Source: Clavibacter sp. A6099 (lineage in GTDB: Bacteria; Actinomycetota; Actinomycetes; Actinomycetales; Microbacteriaceae). From it: 64,000 nucleotides of DNA. Location of the stretch: positions 1,178,001 to 1,242,000 of the forward strand of contig NZ_CP083439.1 in the NCBI RefSeq assembly GCF_021919125.1. Reading direction: 5' to 3'. The stretch's first letter is position 1, and each line of letters begins with the position of its first letter. A program made the translations under genes and the position numbers. The notes under the pieces were generated by a model. The model did no database searches. It worked only from the letters and a program-made list of their open reading frames with translations, and was not told the DNA's origin. Of this stretch, positions 1 through 8,041 are shown in pieces.

Positions 1-475
1 GGCCGTCGTGCTCGCGATCCTCACGGCCGTCCGCCGCCCGCGCGTCCTCCGGCTCGGGCTGCTGCCGTGGCAGCTCGTGGTGTTCGCCTCGGGCCTCTTC
101 ATCGTGATGGAGGCCGCGCAGTCGCTCGGGCTCACCGCCGTCATGGCGGCGATCTCGGGTCAGGGCCAGGACGCGGGAGCGCTCTTCCGGCTCGCGGGCG
201 TCGCGACGCTCAGCGCCAACGCCGTCGACAACCTGCCGGCGTACCTCGCGCTCGAGCCGGTCGCGGGATCCCCGGAGCGGCTGGTCGCGATCCTCGTGGG
301 CGTCAACGCCGGCCCGCTCATCACGCCGTGGGCCTCGCTCGCGACCCTGCTCTGGCACGAGCGGCTCGTGAGCATGGGCGTGCACATCAAGTGGTCGCGC
401 TACGTGCTGCTCGGCCTCGTGGTCGCGCCGCTCACTGTCGGCCTCGCGATGCTCGCCTTCGTCCTCACGCGCTGA
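1..475 (+). CDS. ArsB/SLC13-type anion permease, C-terminal part
   Basis: This is the 3' end of a gene whose start lies before the window; the frame is open from base 2 to the TGA at 473-475. About 157 residues are visible with roughly four membrane segments. The stretches NAVDNLPAYLA and GPLITPWASLATLLW match the conserved C-terminal loop of ArsB/NhaD-type transporters (known family pattern GPxLTPxGSLATLLW). Such proteins move oxyanions such as arsenite, or dicarboxylates, across the membrane. The substrate cannot be told from this fragment and no ars genes are visible. The next gene, a tetR, begins 82 bp later behind its own promoter, so it need not be linked. Confidence 0.75.
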   Translation, partial: AVVLAILTAVRRPRVLRLGLLPWQLVVFASGLFIVMEAAQSLGLTAVMAAISGQGQDAGALFRLAGVATLSANAVDNLPAYLALEPVAGSPERLVAILVGVNAGPLITPWASLATLLWHERLVSMGVHIKWSRYVLLGLVVAPLTVGLAMLAFVLTR

Positions 476-508
476 TCCCGCTTCCTCACCTGTCAGGCCG
501 CTGGCAGT

Positions 509-541
509 CTGACCGATCGTGCAGGGACTGACCGATCGGTC
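509..541. promoter_or_regulatory. TetR-type operator upstream of tetR/MMPL operon
   Basis: CTGACCGATCG occurs twice, at 509-519 and 529-539, exactly 20 bp (two helical turns) apart. The second copy is completed to a perfect 12-bp palindrome, GACCGATCGGTC, at 530-541. It ends 4 bp before the -10 box TAGGCT (546-551), so a bound dimer would block RNA polymerase. The inference is autoregulation by the adjacent TetR protein, with co-control of the exporter genes. Confidence 0.75.
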
Positions 542-557
542 GACATAGGCTCTCCGC

Positions 558-1136
558 GTGACCCGATCCCCCCGCGCCTCCGCCGGCGACGAGCTCCGCA
601 CCATCGCCGCGGCGCGCTTCGCCCGCGACGGGTTCCAGGCGACCTCGCTGCAGCAGATCGCGGACGAGGCGGGCTACTCGAAGTCGAGCGTGCTCTACCA
701 CTTCGCCTCCAAGGAGGCGTTGCTCGACGCCCTCCTCGAGCCGACGATCGACGCGCTCGCCGAGGTCATCGACCGCGCCGACTCGATCCGCGGGGACGAG
801 GACGCCAGGCGCCAGTTCGTCGAGCGCTTCATCGACTTCCTCCTGCTGCACCGGCACGAGGTGGCGCTGTTCATCACGCAGGGCCGCTCGCTCGGGCACC
901 TCGCCGTCATCGAGCGGGCCAACGACCTCGTGCGCGCGCTCGGCGAGACCGCGGGCGCGCTCGACAGCACGCTCGACCAGCTGCGCTTCGGCGTGGCGCT
1001 CGGCGGTGCGGCGTACATCCTCGCCGCGAGCGACGACTGGTCCACCAACGAACCGCTGCCCGACGACGAGATCAGGGCTGCTCTCGTCGTGGTCGTGGGG
1101 GAGCTCCTCGCCCCCCTCGGCACCCGCTCCGCCTGA
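558..1136 (+). CDS. TetR-family transcriptional regulator
   Basis: The protein has 192 residues, normal for the family. An N-terminal helix-turn-helix lies at about residues 26-60 with the typical core ADEAGYSKSSVLYHF, followed by an all-helical ligand-binding domain. The GTG start is supported by the -10 box TAGGCT at 546-551 lying exactly 6 nt upstream, a leaderless arrangement. A perfect palindrome precedes the promoter. The MMPL exporter gene starts 73 bp downstream on the same strand, so this is probably the local repressor that senses an exported compound. The ligand is unknown. Confidence 0.85.
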   Translation: MTRSPRASAGDELRTIAAARFARDGFQATSLQQIADEAGYSKSSVLYHFASKEALLDALLEPTIDALAEVIDRADSIRGDEDARRQFVERFIDFLLLHRHEVALFITQGRSLGHLAVIERANDLVRALGETAGALDSTLDQLRFGVALGGAAYILAASDDWSTNEPLPDDEIRAALVVVVGELLAPLGTRSA

Positions 1137-1209
1137 TCACGCTCCGCCCCCGCACGACCCCACGCGCACGTCCCACGCGCACGTCCCACGCAAGGAGAGC
1201 CACCAGCCC

Positions 1210-4164
1210 ATGGCCACGCTTCTGTACCGGCTCGGCCGGATCTCGTTCCTCCACCCGTGGCGCGTCGTCGCCGCGTGGATCCTCGTCCTCGGCATCCTGC
1301 TGGGCGGCGGCCTCGCGCTCGGCGGCAAGACCCAGGAGTCGTTCTCGATCCCGGGCACCGAGTCGCAGGAGGCCATCGACCGGCTCGCCGCCGTGTTCCC
1401 GCAGGCCGCGGGCGCGAGCGCGCAGATCGTGACCGAGTCACCGGCCGGGCAGAAGGTCACCGACGACGGCCCGAAGGCCGCCATCGACGCCACCGCGACG
1501 GCGGCGGGCGAGGTGCAGGGCGTCGCGACGGCGCTGTCCCCGTTCTCCGAGTACGCGACCGACGCGGTCTCCGACGACGGCACCGTGGCGATCACGACCG
1601 TGCAGTTCTCCGGCCAGAGCGACCAGGTGACGCCCGCGACGCTCGACGCGCTGAAGGAGTCGGCGCAGGCCGCGACGGACGCGGGCCTCACGGTCTCGTT
1701 CGGCGGCCAGGTGTTCCAGGACGTCCACTACGGCGTCACAGTCACCGAGGCGTTCGGCGTGCTGTTCGCGGGCCTCGTGCTCGTGCTCACGTTCGGGTCG
1801 ATGCTCGCGGCCGGCCTGCCGCTCATCGGCGCGCTCGTCGGCGTCGCGGCCTCTGCGGGCGCGCTCATGGCCGCCTCGAAGTTCGTCACGGTCTCGAGCG
1901 CGTCGCCGCTGCTGGCGGTGATGATCGGCCTCGCGGTCGGCATCGACTACGCCCTCTTCATCCTCATGCGGCACCGCACGCAGCTCGCCAACGGCATGCC
2001 CGTCGAGCGCTCGGCGGCGACCGCGGTGGCCACCGCTGGAAGCGCCGTGATCTTCGCGGGCGTGACGGTGATCATCGCGCTGCTCGGGCTGCTCGTCGTG
2101 CAGATCCCGTTCCTCACGGTGATGGGCCTCGGGGCGGCGTTCGCGGTGCTGCTCGCGATGGGCGTCGCGACGACGCTGCTGCCCGCGATGCTCGGCTTCG
2201 CGGGGGAGCGGCTCCGGCCGAAGGAGGGCTCGCGGGCCGCGCGCCGCGCGAAGGCGCAGGCCGAGGGGACGCAGCGCACGCTCGGCGCGCGCTGGGTGAA
2301 GGTCGTCACGAAGGTGCCGATCATCCCCGTCGTGATCGTCGTCGGGATCGCCGGCCTCCTCGCCGTGCCCGCGTCGCAGCTGCAGCTGGGGCTGCCGAGC
2401 GGGGCGACCCAGCCCGCCGGATCCACCAGCCGCGTCGCGTACGACACCGTCTCGGACGCGTTCGGCCCCGGCCACAACGGCCCGCTCGTCGTGCTCGTCG
2501 ACATCACGCAGACCACGGACCCGATCGGGGTGCTGGGGAGGATCGGCGACGAGATCCGAGGACTCGACGACGTGGCCTTCGTCGGCACCGGCACGCCGAA
2601 CCCGTCGGTCGACACCGCGATCATCCAGGTCGTGCCGGACAGCCCGCCCGAGTCGGCGGAGACGACGGCGCTCATGCAGTCGATCCGCGACCTCGCGCCC
2701 GGCCTGCAGGACCGCTACGACACGCGCGTCTCCGTCACGGGCACGACGGCCGTGCAGAACGACATCTCGCAGCGGCTCGACCAGGCGCTCGTGCCGTTCG
2801 GCATCGTGGTGGTGGGGCTGTCGATCCTCCTGCTGATGATCGTGTTCCGCTCGATCTTCGTGCCCGTGAAGGCCGCGGTCGGCTTCCTGCTGAGCGTCGT
2901 CGTGTCCTTCGGCACCGTGGTGCTGATCTTCCAGCAGGGCCTCTTCGCGGACGCGCTGGGCGTGACGCCCGGCCCGATCCTCAGCTTCATGCCGATCCTG
3001 CTCATGGCGATCCTGTTCGGCCTCGCCATGGACTACGAGGTGTTCCTCGTCTCCGGCATGCGCGAGGACTTCGTGCACCACGGGGACGCCAAGCGCGCGA
3101 TCGTCACGGGCTTCTCGGGCGCCGCGCGGGTGGTCACGGCCGCCGCGCTCATCATGTTCTTCGTCTTCGCGGCGTTCGTGCCGGAGGGCGCGGGCGTCAT
3201 CAAGACCATCGCGCTCGGCCTCGCCGTCGGCATCTTCTTCGACGCCTTCCTCGTGCGCATGACCCTCGTGCCCGCCGCCATGGCGCTGCTCGGGAAGCGG
3301 GCGTGGTGGATCCCGCGCTGGCTGGACCGCATCCTCCCGGACGTCGACATCGAGGGCGAGGGCCTCCGCGAGCACCAGGACGACGTCGACTGGGCCCACG
3401 CGTCCGGCGCGTCCGTCGCGGCGGAGCGGCTCGTCGTGGGCGTCCCGGGACGCAGGCTCCTGCCCGTCGACCTGAGCGCCCCGGCCGGATCCCTCGTGCT
3501 CGTCGAGGGCGCGGTGGCCGACCGACGCCTCCTCGGCGCCACGCTGGGCGCCCGGCTCGCGCCGCTGTCCGGCCGCGCGCACGTCGCCGGCCACCCGCTC
3601 GCCTCCGAGGCCGGCCGCGTGCTCACGAGCGTCGCGATGGCCGACCTCGGCCGCGTCGACCGGGTCGACTCCGGCGTCACGGTCGGAGACCTGCTGGCCG
3701 AGCGCATCGACCTGTCCGAGCCGATGGGACGCCGCCGCGGCGCCCGGGCGCGCCAGGCCGAGTGGTGGGAACGCATCGACCAGGCGGCCGACGCGGCGGG
3801 AGCCCGGCGCATCGGCGCCGACGACCCCGTGGGATCGCTCCTGCCGCTCGAGCGCGCCATCGCCCTGACCGCCGTCGCCGCCGCGGGACGCGCGCCCGTG
3901 CTCGTGCTCGACGTGGTGGATCCGTTCCCGGACGCCGCCGCCGAGCGCGCGTTCCTCGCCGCCCTGCCCGCGCTCGTCCACGAGAGCACGACCGTCCTGC
4001 TGGGCGCGCCGTGGTTCCCGGACGAGCACGGGATCCCGGGCAGGCCCACCGTGCGCCTCCGCCTCGTCGCCGGCGACGCGCCTGCGCCCGCTCTCGACGC
4101 CGACGCCGATGAGCGCCCCGACATCGACCAGCCCGTCACGACCGGCAAGGAGACCCGCCGATGA
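1210..4164 (+). CDS. MMPL/RND-family exporter with C-terminal degenerate ABC-ATPase-like domain
   Basis: The protein has 984 residues. Residues 1-690 are a classic MMPL transporter: one N-terminal helix, a long external loop, five helices, then a repeat of this unit, with signature segments GLAVGIDYALF (about 240) and FGLAMDYEVF (about 602). MMPL proteins export lipids or drugs using the proton gradient. Residues about 739-950 are not MMPL-like. They follow the layout of an ABC ATPase (SLVLVEG where Walker A should start, LPLERAIALTAVAA at the signature position, APVLVLDVVDPF like Walker B), but the GKS/T of Walker A and the catalytic Glu are absent. The start is the ATG at 1210, 12 nt after AGGAG; upstream in-frame codons lie inside tetR. 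The stop overlaps the next start (ATGA). Confidence 0.85.
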   Translation: MATLLYRLGRISFLHPWRVVAAWILVLGILLGGGLALGGKTQESFSIPGTESQEAIDRLAAVFPQAAGASAQIVTESPAGQKVTDDGPKAAIDATATAAGEVQGVATALSPFSEYATDAVSDDGTVAITTVQFSGQSDQVTPATLDALKESAQAATDAGLTVSFGGQVFQDVHYGVTVTEAFGVLFAGLVLVLTFGSMLAAGLPLIGALVGVAASAGALMAASKFVTVSSASPLLAVMIGLAVGIDYALFILMRHRTQLANGMPVERSAATAVATAGSAVIFAGVTVIIALLGLLVVQIPFLTVMGLGAAFAVLLAMGVATTLLPAMLGFAGERLRPKEGSRAARRAKAQAEGTQRTLGARWVKVVTKVPIIPVVIVVGIAGLLAVPASQLQLGLPSGATQPAGSTSRVAYDTVSDAFGPGHNGPLVVLVDITQTTDPIGVLGRIGDEIRGLDDVAFVGTGTPNPSVDTAIIQVVPDSPPESAETTALMQSIRDLAPGLQDRYDTRVSVTGTTAVQNDISQRLDQALVPFGIVVVGLSILLLMIVFRSIFVPVKAAVGFLLSVVVSFGTVVLIFQQGLFADALGVTPGPILSFMPILLMAILFGLAMDYEVFLVSGMREDFVHHGDAKRAIVTGFSGAARVVTAAALIMFFVFAAFVPEGAGVIKTIALGLAVGIFFDAFLVRMTLVPAAMALLGKRAWWIPRWLDRILPDVDIEGEGLREHQDDVDWAHASGASVAAERLVVGVPGRRLLPVDLSAPAGSLVLVEGAVADRRLLGATLGARLAPLSGRAHVAGHPLASEAGRVLTSVAMADLGRVDRVDSGVTVGDLLAERIDLSEPMGRRRGARARQAEWWERIDQAADAAGARRIGADDPVGSLLPLERAIALTAVAAAGRAPVLVLDVVDPFPDAAAERAFLAALPALVHESTTVLLGAPWFPDEHGIPGRPTVRLRLVAGDAPAPALDADADERPDIDQPVTTGKETRR

Positions 4165-6056
4165 CCACCCGCTCCGCACGCCGACGGCTCGCCGTCGCCC
4201 TCGTCGCGATCGTGCCCCTCGCGGTCGCCGGCCTCTTCATCGGCTCGCTCTCGGACGTCGCGAAGGGCGTCGAGCGGGTGCCCGCCGCCATCGTCAACCA
4301 GGACGAGATCGTGCAGCAGAAGGCCCAGGACGGCACCGAGTCGCCCGTGCTCGCCGGACGCCTGCTCGTCACGCAGCTGACCAGCGACGACAACCAGGCC
4401 TTCGACTGGACCATCACCAACGCCGACGAGGCCCAGAGGATGCTCGACGACGGCGAGGTCTACGCGGTGCTCACGGTGCCGAAGGACTTCTCCTCCTCGA
4501 TCGTGTCGCTGTCGACGGACGCCCCGAAGCGCGCCGAGATCAGCGTGAAGACGGACGACGCGCACGGCTACCTGACGGGCGCGGCCACCCAGGCCGTCGG
4601 CGTCGGCATGACGAGCGTGTTCGGCAACGCCATCACGTCGCAGTTCGTCTCCGGCATCTACACGACCTTCGGCGGCCTCAAGGGGTCGCTGACGGATGCG
4701 GGAACGGGCGCCGACAAGCTCGCCGACGGGGCCACGCAGCTCTCGACGGGCGCGACCGCGCTCGGCGACGGGATCACGAAGCTCGGCGACGGCGTCGGGC
4801 AGTCCCAGCAGGGCGCGTCGAAGCTCGCGGACGGCCTGGGCGCCTACACGGGCGGCGTCTCGCAGCTCTCCTCCGGGCTCGACCGGCTGCAGACCGGGGC
4901 GGCCGGGCTCTCGCAGGTGTCCGACGGCGTCGGGCAGTACGCGGGCGGGGCCGGGCAGATCGCGGCGCAGGTGGCCGGGCTCCGACAGCAGCTCGCCGCG
5001 AACCCGCAGAGCGCGCCCATCGCGGCGCAGCTCGAGCCGCTCGAGCAGGGCCTCGACCAGTACGCGGCACAGGGGCAGACCCTCGCGACGCAGGCGGCCG
5101 CCGGGATCCAGGGCGTCCAGCAGGGCATCGGCCAGAGCGCTTCGGGCGCGTCGCAGCTCGCGGCCAACGGCGGCGCGCTGGTCTCCGGCGCGCGCCAGCT
5201 CAGCGACGGCCTCGGCCAGCTGCGCACCGGCACGACCTCGGCGGCGACGGGCGCGGGCGACCTCGCCACGGGTGCCGACGGGCTGGCGTCCGGCGCGACC
5301 GAGCTGGGCTCCGGCCTCACCGAGGGCGCCGAGCAGATCCCGTCGCTCGACGCCGACCAGGCGTCCTCCGCCTCGGGCGTCGTCGCGGATCCCGTCGGCC
5401 TCACGGTCGAGCGCGAGAACGAGATCGGCAGCCCGGGCGACGCGATCGCCGCGATCTTCGTGCCGATCGGCCTCTGGCTCGGCGCGTTCGCGACCTTCCT
5501 CGTGCTGCGCCCGGCCGCTCGACGCCTCCTCGCGTCCTCGGCCGCGACCGGCCGCGTGATGGGGCGCGTGCTCGCGCGCGCCGCCCTCATCGCGCTCGCC
5601 CAGGTGGTGCTGCTCGTCGCGCTCGTGCACGCCGCGCTCGGGCTGTCCCTCGCGCTGCTGCCCGCGACGCTCGGGTTCGCGGCCGTCACGGCGGCGGCCT
5701 TCACGGCGATCCACTACCTGCTCCGGCAGGCGTTCGGGCGCGCGGGGCTCGTGGTGTCGCTGATCCTGCTGGCCATCCAGGCCGCGGCGATGGGCGGGGT
5801 GATCCCGCTGCAGCTCGTGGCCGCGCCGTTCCAGGCGATCAGCCCGTTCCTGCCGCTCACCTACGCGGCGTCGGGCATGCAGGCGATCATCGCGGGCGGC
5901 GCCCCGGGCGTGGCGTGGGGCGCGGCGGGCGCGCTCGCGCTCTTCCTGCTGCTGAGCCTCGCGGTGTCGTACCTCGTGACGCGGCGCTCGCGCCGCGCGA
6001 AGAGCCTCGGGCTCGTGCCCGGGACGGCGCCGTCCTCGGTCGCCGTCGCCGTCTGA
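4161..6056 (+). CDS. YhgE/Pip-family membrane protein (ABC-2 permease-like)
   Basis: The protein has 631 residues. An N-terminal helix is followed by an extracellular region containing VNQDE, typical of YhgE/Pip proteins. Residues about 180-400 are a run of Gly-rich, coiled-coil-like repeats of the form LxxGxxxLxDG (for example GATALGDGITKLGDG). Residues about 425-631 hold roughly five membrane helices resembling an ABC-2 permease. Family members include phage-infection protein Pip and the type VII factor EsaA. The ATG overlaps the MMPL stop by 4 nt, which implies coupled translation and a shared function. No separate ATPase gene is visible, and the only ATPase-like sequence is the tail of the MMPL protein. 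Confidence 0.85.
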   Translation: MTTRSARRRLAVALVAIVPLAVAGLFIGSLSDVAKGVERVPAAIVNQDEIVQQKAQDGTESPVLAGRLLVTQLTSDDNQAFDWTITNADEAQRMLDDGEVYAVLTVPKDFSSSIVSLSTDAPKRAEISVKTDDAHGYLTGAATQAVGVGMTSVFGNAITSQFVSGIYTTFGGLKGSLTDAGTGADKLADGATQLSTGATALGDGITKLGDGVGQSQQGASKLADGLGAYTGGVSQLSSGLDRLQTGAAGLSQVSDGVGQYAGGAGQIAAQVAGLRQQLAANPQSAPIAAQLEPLEQGLDQYAAQGQTLATQAAAGIQGVQQGIGQSASGASQLAANGGALVSGARQLSDGLGQLRTGTTSAATGAGDLATGADGLASGATELGSGLTEGAEQIPSLDADQASSASGVVADPVGLTVERENEIGSPGDAIAAIFVPIGLWLGAFATFLVLRPAARRLLASSAATGRVMGRVLARAALIALAQVVLLVALVHAALGLSLALLPATLGFAAVTAAAFTAIHYLLRQAFGRAGLVVSLILLAIQAAAMGGVIPLQLVAAPFQAISPFLPLTYAASGMQAIIAGGAPGVAWGAAGALALFLLLSLAVSYLVTRRSRRAKSLGLVPGTAPSSVAVAV

Positions 6057-6147
6057 CGATCCGCCCGGCGGCCGCACCGCGTCGGCCGGTCGCCGGGTGG
6101 ATCCGTCCACAGCGCGTCCCGTGCGCGACCTCGAGCCCGTAGTGTCC

Positions 6148-6162
6148 TGAGAACCATTCTCA
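6148..6162. promoter_or_regulatory. Zur-like (zinc) operator
   Basis: TGAGAACCATTCTCA is a 15-bp interrupted palindrome with 6-bp arms, close to the actinobacterial Zur-box pattern TGANAAN(N)NTTNTCA. It lies just after a -10-like TAGTGT (6140-6145) and 13 bp before the start codon, so a bound repressor would cover the transcription start. Fur-type or other repressors with similar sites cannot be excluded. Confidence 0.6.
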
Positions 6163-6175
6163 GAAAGCGGGCACC

Positions 6176-7486
6176 ATGCGCATCCCCTCCCTCCTCGTCG
6201 CCGGCGTCGCCGCCCTCGGCCTCCTCGCGGGCTCGCTCGCGGCACCCGCCCCTGCAGCGGAGGCGGCCCCGCGCGCCCGCTGGCTGCTCGTGGCCGACCC
6301 CGCCGCGCACGCCGTCTCGGTCGCCGAGGCCTCGACGGGGCGCATCACGGGCTCTCTTCCCGGGGCCGTCCTCGGCACGCACGCCGGCGTGATCCAGATG
6401 GGCCACGGCCGGGTGGCCTTCGTGGACGAGGCCGGGCCGCGGCTCGACGTCGTCGATATCGGCTCGTCGTCCGTCCCGCGCATCGCCTCATCCACGCCGA
6501 TCCCGGCGGTCGCCGGCGCGTGGACGCGCGCGGGATGGATCTCGGACGACCCCGGCCACCGCTTCGTCGCGGTCGGCTCGGACATCGACGGATCCACCAC
6601 GCAGCAGGTCACGGTCGTGGACACCCGCAGGCTGCTGGCGCGCACCGCGACCATCCGCACGAGCGAGGTGACCCTCGCCACGACGGGGGAGCGCGGCACC
6701 GAGGAGATGGAGACGTTCCTCGTCGGATCGCCGCTCCGGCTCGTCGTGACCGCGGGCGGTCGCCTCGACTCCTACGACGTGTCGGCGATCCTCGGCGGCG
6801 ACACCGCGCCGGCGCCCGTGACGACGACCCCGCTCGGCGCGTACCCGCACGGCCCGGTCGCGGATGCGCGGGGCACCGTGATCGGCTCGACGCTGCATGA
6901 CGGGATCGAGACGGTGCCGCTCACCCGCGGCGGCTTCGGCGCGTCCGTCTCCCGGCCCTACCCCGAGCCCGCCGTGCAGAGCTACCGCCCGCGCATGGCG
7001 CCCGACGGCGAGACGGCCGTGGGCACGCAGACCGGCACCGGGCCGGGCGCGCCCACGCTGCTGACGTCGTCGTCGATGCGCGGCGCCGGCGTCGTGAGCG
7101 TCGCGCTCGGCTCCGGCGCGTCGACGCGCGCGGTCGTGACCCCTGGCTACGCGGCCGCGGTCGTGACGGCCGGCGGCGTGGACACGCTGTCCCTCGTCGC
7201 CCGCGGACGCGCCGGCCTGTACGACGGCGCGATCACGTCGGTGCGGCTGCCCGCCCTCGGACAGACGCAGGGCGCCGGATCCGCCGCGCGGTTCCTCGCC
7301 GCGTCCGACGACGGATCCGAGCTGTTCCTGTCCCGCGCGGGCACGGGGTCCGTCCTCGAGATCGACGTCTCCGGCACGACGGCGACGGTGCGCGGCACGA
7401 TCGCCGTGCCGTCCGCGCTCGCCGACGGCGGCTACCTCGCCACGGTGGATCCGCACCAGCGGCCCTACGACCTCAGCGGGCGCTGA
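6176..7486 (+). CDS. Secreted beta-propeller-like protein, possible AztD-type zinc metallochaperone
   Basis: The protein has 436 residues. It begins with a clear Sec signal peptide (MR, a hydrophobic core, cleavage near AEA-AP at about residue 34). The rest has short beta-strand repeats (LLVADP, VAFVDEAG, VVDIG) as in YVTN/WD-like propellers. The segment GTHAGVIQMGHGRVAFVDE resembles the zinc chaperone AztD, and a Zur-like box sits directly upstream. Together these suggest a zinc-starvation-induced extracytoplasmic zinc carrier, although no AztABC transporter is next to it. The start is the ATG at 6176, 13 bp after the box. A perfect terminator hairpin follows the stop. Function is inferred. 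Confidence 0.65.
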   Translation: MRIPSLLVAGVAALGLLAGSLAAPAPAAEAAPRARWLLVADPAAHAVSVAEASTGRITGSLPGAVLGTHAGVIQMGHGRVAFVDEAGPRLDVVDIGSSSVPRIASSTPIPAVAGAWTRAGWISDDPGHRFVAVGSDIDGSTTQQVTVVDTRRLLARTATIRTSEVTLATTGERGTEEMETFLVGSPLRLVVTAGGRLDSYDVSAILGGDTAPAPVTTTPLGAYPHGPVADARGTVIGSTLHDGIETVPLTRGGFGASVSRPYPEPAVQSYRPRMAPDGETAVGTQTGTGPGAPTLLTSSSMRGAGVVSVALGSGASTRAVVTPGYAAAVVTAGGVDTLSLVARGRAGLYDGAITSVRLPALGQTQGAGSAARFLAASDDGSELFLSRAGTGSVLEIDVSGTTATVRGTIAVPSALADGGYLATVDPHQRPYDLSGR

Positions 7487-7511
7487 CCGCGGGATCGCGA
7501 CCGCGCACGAC

Positions 7512-7541
7512 GAGGGCCGCCCGGATGCCCGGGCGGCCCTC
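7512..7541. terminator. Hairpin terminator between convergent genes
   Basis: A perfect 13-bp GC stem (7512-7524 with 7529-7541) and 4-nt loop, without a T-tract, lies between two convergent genes and can serve both. Confidence 0.75.
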
Positions 7542-7563
7542 GCCGTGCGTCGTGCGCGAGCCG

Positions 7564-7866
7564 CTACAGCGCGAGCGCGATGCGCCCGCTGAACACGCGC
7601 GTCACGGGCGCCGCGGCCAGCACCTCGCCGAGGCGCGCGGTGCCCTCGGGCGTGGCACGCCAGGCGACGTACGCGTCGTGGTCGGCGGTGGACGCCCACT
7701 GCTCCACGACGACCATGCGGGCGGGGTCGGCGTCGTCGACGAGGACCTCGAGGCCCTCGTTGCCCGCGAAGGCGCGCGTGGCCTGCAGGGTCTCGGCGAG
7801 GACGTCGGCGACGTCGGCCAGGCGGCTCTCGTCGACCTGGATCTCGAGGTGCACGGTGGTGCTCAT
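7564..7866 (-). CDS. Antibiotic biosynthesis monooxygenase (ABM) family protein
   Basis: This small protein has 100 residues, the usual size of a single ferredoxin-like ABM domain. It has the family pattern of an N-terminal strand (STTVHLEIQV), a central VVVEQWASTADHDAYVAW segment, and a C-terminal strand. Members are quinol monooxygenases, haem degraders, or enzymes acting on small aromatics; nothing here fixes the substrate. The start is the ATG at 7866; in-frame upstream codons give an Arg/Pro-rich, non-family sequence. It is a single gene, converging on the propeller gene. Confidence 0.75.
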   Translation of the reverse strand: MSTTVHLEIQVDESRLADVADVLAETLQATRAFAGNEGLEVLVDDADPARMVVVEQWASTADHDAYVAWRATPEGTARLGEVLAAAPVTRVFSGRIALAL

Positions 7867-8041
7867 GGTGTCTCCGGTCCCGACGTCGGGCGGGCTGGGC
7901 CTGGCGCGACGTCGATCATGTGCGGGGGACGTTCCCCTGCCCCATCCAACCCCTCGCGGGTGCGCGGCACTCCCGGCGGGCACGCGCGGGCGTGTCGGCG
8001 AGGGCGGGAGGCGCGGACGCCCGATCGGGACGCCCGACGGA

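Noticed and set aside
1006-1209. N-terminal extension of the MMPL gene
   Set aside because: It lies inside the tetR coding region and encodes an Arg/Pro/Thr-rich, non-hydrophobic stretch; ATG 1210 has AGGAG upstream and the normal MMPL start.
4690-5360. Periodic repeats resembling a CRISPR or satellite array
   Set aside because: The periodicity is at protein level (Gly-rich LxxG repeats of the YhgE/Pip extracellular region) and the DNA units are not identical or evenly spaced.
3033-6245. A 1070-codon open frame on the minus strand, and similar long antisense frames at 1438-4179, 12448-15327 and 25880-27310
   Set aside because: They lie wholly antisense to well-recognised genes, are Arg/Gly/His/Asp-rich without family motifs, and arise because G/C-ending codons rarely make stops in this base composition.
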